From Rhodoferax sp. (GTDB lineage: Bacteria > Pseudomonadota > Gammaproteobacteria > Burkholderiales > Burkholderiaceae_C), in the NCBI GenBank assembly GCA_031291305.1, contig JARLJH010000044.1, positions 1 through 55,333 on the forward strand: a stretch of 55,333 bases of DNA, read 5' to 3'. A model generated the notes under the pieces. It was not told the DNA's origin. It worked only from the letters and a program-made list of their open reading frames with translations, and made no database searches. Below, in pieces: positions 50,960 to 55,333 of this stretch. Each line of letters opens with the position of its first letter. The first letter of the stretch is position 1. Made by a program: the position numbers and the translations under genes.

Positions 50960-51958
50960 TTGCAAGTGGTATCTGATCAAATTTCAAAAAAAGTCGTGGT
51001 GTTGGGCACGGGCGGCACCATTGCAGGCACGGCGCAGAGTGCGTCCGACAACATTGGCTATACCGCCGCGCAGGTTGGGGTGGCACAGTTGCTGGACGGC
51101 GTGCCGGGTTTGCCTGCGGTGTTGCAGGGGCATGATCTGTGCACGGAGCAGGTGGCGCAAGTGGACAGCAAGGACATGCGCTTTGACATCTGGCTGGCGC
51201 TGGCTCAGCGCGTGGTGCACCATTTAGCACAGGCAGAAGTGAGCGCGGTTGTGATCACGCATGGCACCGACACGCTGGAGGAAACCGCTTACTTTCTGCA
51301 TGCCGTGTTGCCGCAGGATCTGATCAGTGCCAAACCCGTGGTGTTGACCTGCGCCATGCGTCCCGCCTCGGCACTGAATCCTGATGGCCCGCAAAATTTG
51401 ATGGACGCGGTGACCGTCGCCTTGACCCCTGGCTCGCACGGCGTGGTGGCGGTGTGCGCAGGCACGGTGCACGGCGGCTTGGACGTGCAAAAAGCCCATA
51501 CTTACAAGGTCGATGCTTTCACCTCGGGGGATGCTGGGCCACTGGCCTACGTGGAAGAAGCGCAGGTTAGATTATTAAGAAAATGGCCTCTAGCCCAGGT
51601 AAATAAAGGGCATGTAGCTATCAAAGATATATTGAAGGACGAGGTCTGGCCGCGCGTTGAGATCGTGATGAACTACGCTGGCTGTGATGGTCAGGTCGTC
51701 TTGGCGATGCTGCAACCGCGCGACAGTGTGGCACCACTGCGCGGTCTGGTGGTGGCGGGCACCGGCAACGGCACGCTGCACCACGATCTTGAAAGGGCGT
51801 TGCGTCAGGCTGTGCAGTCGGGGGTAAAGGTGGTGCGCTCAACCCGTTGCGCCAATGGGCGGGTGCTGCCTGTGGCCGATAGCGAATTTGCGCACTCTGA
51901 GGACTTGTCTCCCGTCAAGGCCAGAATCGCTTTGATGCTGGGGTTGATGAGCCGTTGA
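50960..51958 (+). CDS. L-asparaginase (type I/II family)
   Basis: Hydrolyses asparagine to aspartate and ammonia. The 332-residue protein has the first catalytic Thr in VLGTGGTIAGTA and the second in ITHGTDTLEETAYFL, with the conserved DGPQNLMDAV later. There is no signal peptide, so it is probably cytoplasmic. Start may be TTG 50960 or GTG 50966; neither has a strong ribosome-binding site. It is divergent from lexA, and LexA box 2 lies directly in front of it. A dispersed repeat sits inside the gene at 51581-51628, in frame. Confidence 0.92.
   Translation: MQVVSDQISKKVVVLGTGGTIAGTAQSASDNIGYTAAQVGVAQLLDGVPGLPAVLQGHDLCTEQVAQVDSKDMRFDIWLALAQRVVHHLAQAEVSAVVITHGTDTLEETAYFLHAVLPQDLISAKPVVLTCAMRPASALNPDGPQNLMDAVTVALTPGSHGVVAVCAGTVHGGLDVQKAHTYKVDAFTSGDAGPLAYVEEAQVRLLRKWPLAQVNKGHVAIKDILKDEVWPRVEIVMNYAGCDGQVVLAMLQPRDSVAPLRGLVVAGTGNGTLHHDLERALRQAVQSGVKVVRSTRCANGRVLPVADSEFAHSEDLSPVKARIALMLGLMSR
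51581..51628 (+). repeat. Dispersed short repeat, copy K (inside the asparaginase gene)
   Basis: ATGGCCTCTAGCCCAGGT, then AAATAAAGGGCATGTAGCTA and TCAAAG. It closely matches copy J in the gap at 47424-47472 yet is translated as WPLAQVNKGHVAIKD within the enzyme. Confidence 0.75.
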
Positions 51959-52179
51959 CTGGCTTACCGGACTGGTTTACTTGAAAGTCCTGGTACCCGA
52001 TTCAGTACTGGAGGTGGTTTTTTCAAAACTGTGCGGTTTTGCATGGCGCACGGATATTGATTCATGCAGTTTGGACAGAAGAACGACTTGAACGTCTCCC
52101 CAGCAGGGAGCGCTGAGTATAATTTTTCTACTATTTCAGTAGCAGACGCCAGTGCTCTACTGCAGTTCCGGAAGGCGGC

Positions 52180-52944
52180 ATGCGACATTTTCCCTCCCAT
52201 TATTTCTTTTTGCCGCTGCTGGCAGCTTTGGTGGCGCTGCCATGGGAAACCGCCTGCGGGACAGAAAAATCCACTGTTCCGGAAATTGAATATGCCTCGC
52301 CAGATCAGTCGGTGTGGACCACTCGCGTGAACCATAAGGGCGAGCCCGAGAATCCGCTGCTTCGGGTTGCTGCCGTGTTATTTGCTAAGGCTGGTATACC
52401 TTGGCATAGCCGTAGGTATCCGGCTGCGCGCATGTTCAAGAGCCTGCAGGATGGATCGGCTCAGTTTTCCATGCTTGTCAAATCACCGCACCTGCAGGCG
52501 TGTTGCCTGCTTAGCCGCAAGCCAATCACGTCAGTCGAAGTCCGTGCTTACCATCTCGGCGGCAGGGTACCGATCAACGGTGTCAACGACCTTGTCAACA
52601 AAAATATCATTTCAATACATGGCTATAGCTATGGTGGCCTGCTTGGTTTTTTGAATGATGAACACAATCACATCAGCAACAATCTGGCGCCAACACACCT
52701 GGCCGCCTTCAGGATGCTGGCGCAACAACGTGCCGATTACGTCATCGACTACGTCGGCCCGGCTACCGAAGTGCTCGCCGCCGTACCTTTGCTTGGGTTG
52801 CAGTCGGAAGTTGTGTCGAGCCAGGATGTCTATCTGGTCTTGAACAAGAATTATCCGGATGCAACCAGGGTTATGGCCCGACTGGAAGCTATTGCCGACA
52901 CGCTGGATGTCGACAGGGTTATGCGGCCAACCAACCCTAGATGA
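52180..52944 (+). CDS. Periplasmic substrate-binding-like protein (family 3 type)
   Basis: A 254-residue exported protein with an N-terminal hydrophobic segment (YFFLPLLAALVALPW), then a fold like the extracellular solute-binding family 3: PLLRVAAVLFAKAGIPWHSR, MFKSLQDGSAQFSMLVKSP and a late ADYVIDYVGPATEV. Membrane permease genes are absent. The gene lies 38 bp before a membrane GGDEF-EAL protein, so it may sense a ligand for that regulator rather than import it. GGAAGG at 52170-52175 serves as ribosome-binding site. The 221-bp gap before it, after asparaginase, has no gene but includes a short CAAAAC/GTTTTG hairpin. Confidence 0.8.
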   Translation: MRHFPSHYFFLPLLAALVALPWETACGTEKSTVPEIEYASPDQSVWTTRVNHKGEPENPLLRVAAVLFAKAGIPWHSRRYPAARMFKSLQDGSAQFSMLVKSPHLQACCLLSRKPITSVEVRAYHLGGRVPINGVNDLVNKNIISIHGYSYGGLLGFLNDEHNHISNNLAPTHLAAFRMLAQQRADYVIDYVGPATEVLAAVPLLGLQSEVVSSQDVYLVLNKNYPDATRVMARLEAIADTLDVDRVMRPTNPR

Positions 52945-52982
52945 CGACTGATGACTTGGCGATGCAGAGGAGCGCAACGTAA

Positions 52983-55277
52983 ATGTCTTTCCTGAAACGT
53001 TCTGTACTCGCCGCTCGCACCTTGCTTTATGTGCTGGTGGCCAGTTTGCTGATTTTTGTCTTGGTGACAACGATTGGCGTTTTGCATGAACGACAACGAA
53101 TCTTCCAGGCGGCACACGACGACGTCCAAAAACTCGTCGAACGCAGCGCCGTGGCCATTGCTGACGACTTGTGGAATTACGATATCAATTCTCTGCAAGC
53201 CATATTGCAGGGTATGACTCACTTTGGCGCCATCAGCCATCTCGAAGTCCGTGATGACCACGCCCTTGTGGCAGAGGCCAGCCAGCCGACGAGTACGCAG
53301 ATCGCCGAACAGGAATGGTCGGTAGCGATCATGGCCCCGGACGGCAGTCGGCAAATTGGCACGCTGAAGGTTTCGGAGTCCCTCGCAGAAGTTCGCCAAC
53401 ACACCGCCGACGCGATTCATACGCTGATCATCACCGAACTGGTGAAGATACTTGGTTTGACCATCGTAATTTTCGTCATCGTTTATCGTCTGATCGCTCG
53501 TCATGTCAGTCAACTGGCGGCTTCGGTCGCAGCGATTCGTCCGACAGATCCTTGCGCACGGGTTGCGTTGAATCGCCGAAGGGGGGCTAGTCACGACGAA
53601 CTTGACACCCTGACCCAGGCTATCAACAGCTTTCTGGTTGAACGTGCTGACGAAATGCGCAAACGTTCGCTGGCCGAGCAGAATCTGCGTGAACACATGG
53701 CGGAAATTGAAGTTGTTCTGGGGAGCCTGTCGGACGGCGTGATCGCGCTCAATGCCGACTGCCGGGTGCGTTTTGCGAATGCCTCCGCCCGCACGCTGCT
53801 GGACAGGCTCGACGATAGTATCGAAGGCGAGACGCTTGATGACTTGCTGAGAGTGATCGATGAACGTAACGGCAGGCAAATTGAAGGCATCTGCTCCACG
53901 GTAATCGGAGGGGCTGCGATTCATCTACGCGGACATGTGCTGATCCAGACTCCGACCGGAGTCGAATTCCACAGCCGGATCAGTGTCATGCCGGTACCTG
54001 AATCGCTTGATGTCCGCATAATTTTCGTCTTCACCGACATCTCGGCCGAGATCAGCAAGGAAAGGCAGATCGAGTTTCAGGCCTTCCATGATCCACTTAC
54101 GGAACTCGGCAACCGATCTCTGCTGGCTCGCGATTTGGCCCGCGAAATCGAGACCGCACGGCGCGAGAACAAGCACATCGCCATACTGTGTGCTGACCTG
54201 GATAACTTCAAGAATATCAACGATGCCCTCGGCCACGCACTCGGCGACATTTTGCTCAAGGAACTGGCGCAACGCCTGAACAATGTCGTTCAACCACCCG
54301 CCTGGATCACCCGCCACGGTGGCGATGAATTTATCATTGTTGTTCCGCAGTTGGGAAACAAACAGCAAGCCGTTGATATTGCAGAAAACCTGATGCGACG
54401 CATTGGTGATGTCTTCAATATCGACGGTCACCAACTGCGGGTGACCTCTTCCGTCGGCATCAGCCTGTTCCCCGAGCATGGACTATCCATCGGCGAATTG
54501 CTCAGCAACGCCGACATGGCCATGTACGAAGCCAAGCGCGAAGGGCGAAACATCCACCGTTTTTACGAAAACGATCTGCTTTACCGATCCTCCGAACGTC
54601 TGGCGATGGAAAACGGGCTACGTGTGGCCCTTGTTGGTGAAGAGTTGTTCCTTGTTTATCAGCCGAAGGTGACCATTGCGACAGGCGAAATTCACGCCGT
54701 TGAGGCGTTGCTGCGCTGGCGTCTGGCTAGCGGGGAAATTGTTTCGCCAGTCACATTCATTCCGGTAGCCGAAGAAAGCGGGCTAATCATCGATATCGGC
54801 GATTGGGTATTACGTCAATCCTTGCTGGCTGCCCGCCGTTGGCGGGAACAACTGGGCTTTGCCACGGCCATTGCGGTCAATGTCTCGCCAATCCAGTTTC
54901 GCAGTGATCGCTTGCTCACCACTCTGACCGAACTTGCCGCCAGTGAACCTGATCTGTCACGGTTGCTTGAACTGGAACTCACTGAAAGCGCCCTGGCTGG
55001 CAATATCAGGGAGGTTACCCGCAAGCTGGACAGTATCAAGGCACTGGGTCTCAAGATCGCCATTGACGATTTCGGTACTGGTTACTCGTCACTGGCCTAT
55101 CTCAAGAATTTCCCAATCGACATTCTCAAGATTGACCAAGCATTTATCAGAGAACTGCACATTAACCCGCAGGACCAGGCCATCGTCAACTCGGAGCCTT
55201 GTCCAATGAGGTATGAGCCTGAACGGTTTGCGTATTTCCACCCAGGAGTGAGCCTGAGTCGACGAATTTACGGTTGA
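52983..55277 (+). pseudogene. GGDEF-EAL c-di-GMP turnover protein, EAL domain truncated at 3' end
   Basis: The frame runs 764 codons. It has a membrane helix (about 13-32), a periplasmic region, a second helix (about 152-172), a HAMP-like linker, a PAS-like domain (about 235-350), GGDEF with an intact GGDEF motif (446-450), and EAL with an intact EALLRWR motif (574-576). The family similarity stops after DQAIVNS (residue 737). The remaining 27 residues (from 55194) are unrelated, and the last EAL strands and helices (the usual AEGVET region) are missing. This fits insertion of a mobile element. The diguanylate cyclase half could still work; phosphodiesterase activity is probably lost. AGGAG lies 9 bp upstream of the start. 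Confidence 0.8.
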
Positions 55278-55333
55278 ACTTGTTGCTTGATCATCCAAGG
55301 ATGGTGATCAATATGGACGAGGCCAAACTGCGC
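55194..55333 (+). mobile_element. Probable left end of an insertion element (partial)
   Basis: Sequence from about 55194 breaks the EAL domain of the preceding gene and leads, after some 107 bp, to the start of a new frame with good spacing (see 55301). The boundary is inferred from loss of protein similarity; no terminal repeat or target duplication can be verified because the other end is outside the window. Confidence 0.5.
55301..55333 (+). CDS. Possible transposase/integrase N-terminus (partial)
   Basis: Only MVINMDEAKLR is visible before the window ends. This opening resembles the start of DDE-type integrase-catalytic-domain transposases common in betaproteobacteria, but eleven residues cannot prove it. 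The start may also be the ATG at 55313. CCAAGG just upstream could be the ribosome-binding site. Its place downstream of a disrupted gene supports the reading. Confidence 0.4.
   Translation, partial: MVINMDEAKLR

Noticed and set aside
1-55333. CRISPR array or prophage
   Set aside because: No regularly spaced direct repeats, cas genes, integrase-flanked blocks or phage structural genes were seen; only the right edge suggests a mobile element.

Overview
The window looks like a chromosomal segment of a betaproteobacterium of the order Burkholderiales, probably a Comamonadaceae member close to Rhodoferax. This rests on protein character (CheD/CheB, HpnCDE, an MSHA pilus set, LexA), on gene neighbourhoods and on a short dispersed repeat; no database search was possible. 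Most of the window is dense, ordinary chromosome. The right edge appears to enter a mobile element.

Layout, left to right. 2-3375: end of a chemoreceptor gene, then cheW, cheR, cheD and cheB, a tightly packed receptor adaptation operon. 3380-8812: hemH, a penicillin-acylase-family hydrolase, a small YidB/DUF937 protein and hpnE. 7484-15161 (minus strand): hpnC, nrdA, nrdB, hpnD, hpnE in that order, so the squalene-forming set hpnCDE is split by a class Ia ribonucleotide reductase. A clear cobalamin riboswitch (13914-14077) and two candidate NrdR boxes precede nrdA, which suggests B12 switches this reductase off and that a B12-dependent class II enzyme exists elsewhere. 15310-19717: an RND efflux pair behind a 22-bp palindromic operator candidate. 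19838-25838: tRNA-Leu(UAG), tig, clpP, clpX and lon, the last with a good sigma-32-type promoter. 25902-26379: tRNA-Gly(GCC) twice, tRNA-Cys(GCA) and tRNA-Leu(UAA).

26396-45992 is dominated by a complete-looking MSHA-type IV pilus locus in the order E-G-F-A-C-D-O-P-Q-I-I2-J-K-L-M-N. This is the Vibrio order with its two halves exchanged. MshE carries an N-terminal MshEN domain of the kind that binds cyclic-di-GMP, and an HD-GYP phosphodiesterase gene follows mshN directly, so pilus assembly and c-di-GMP turnover are genetically linked. 46102-50118 (minus strand): an acyl-CoA dehydrogenase and APH-type kinase pair resembling the 4-hydroxyacyl-CoA (LvaA/LvaC, ACAD10/11) pathway, a D-2-hydroxyacid dehydrogenase and a small protein downstream of lexA. 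lexA and an asparaginase gene are divergent and share two LexA boxes. 52180-55193: a periplasmic binding protein and a GGDEF-EAL protein whose EAL domain is cut off by foreign sequence, probably an insertion element with its transposase start at 55301.

The most unusual cross-cutting signal is a family of about 45-bp repeats (core TAGCCC...GGGC...AGCTATCAAA). At least ten copies lie in gaps and inside genes (hpnE, hpnC, the efflux adaptor, asparaginase, the 5' end of mshQ), where for each orientation the copies are read in one fixed frame.
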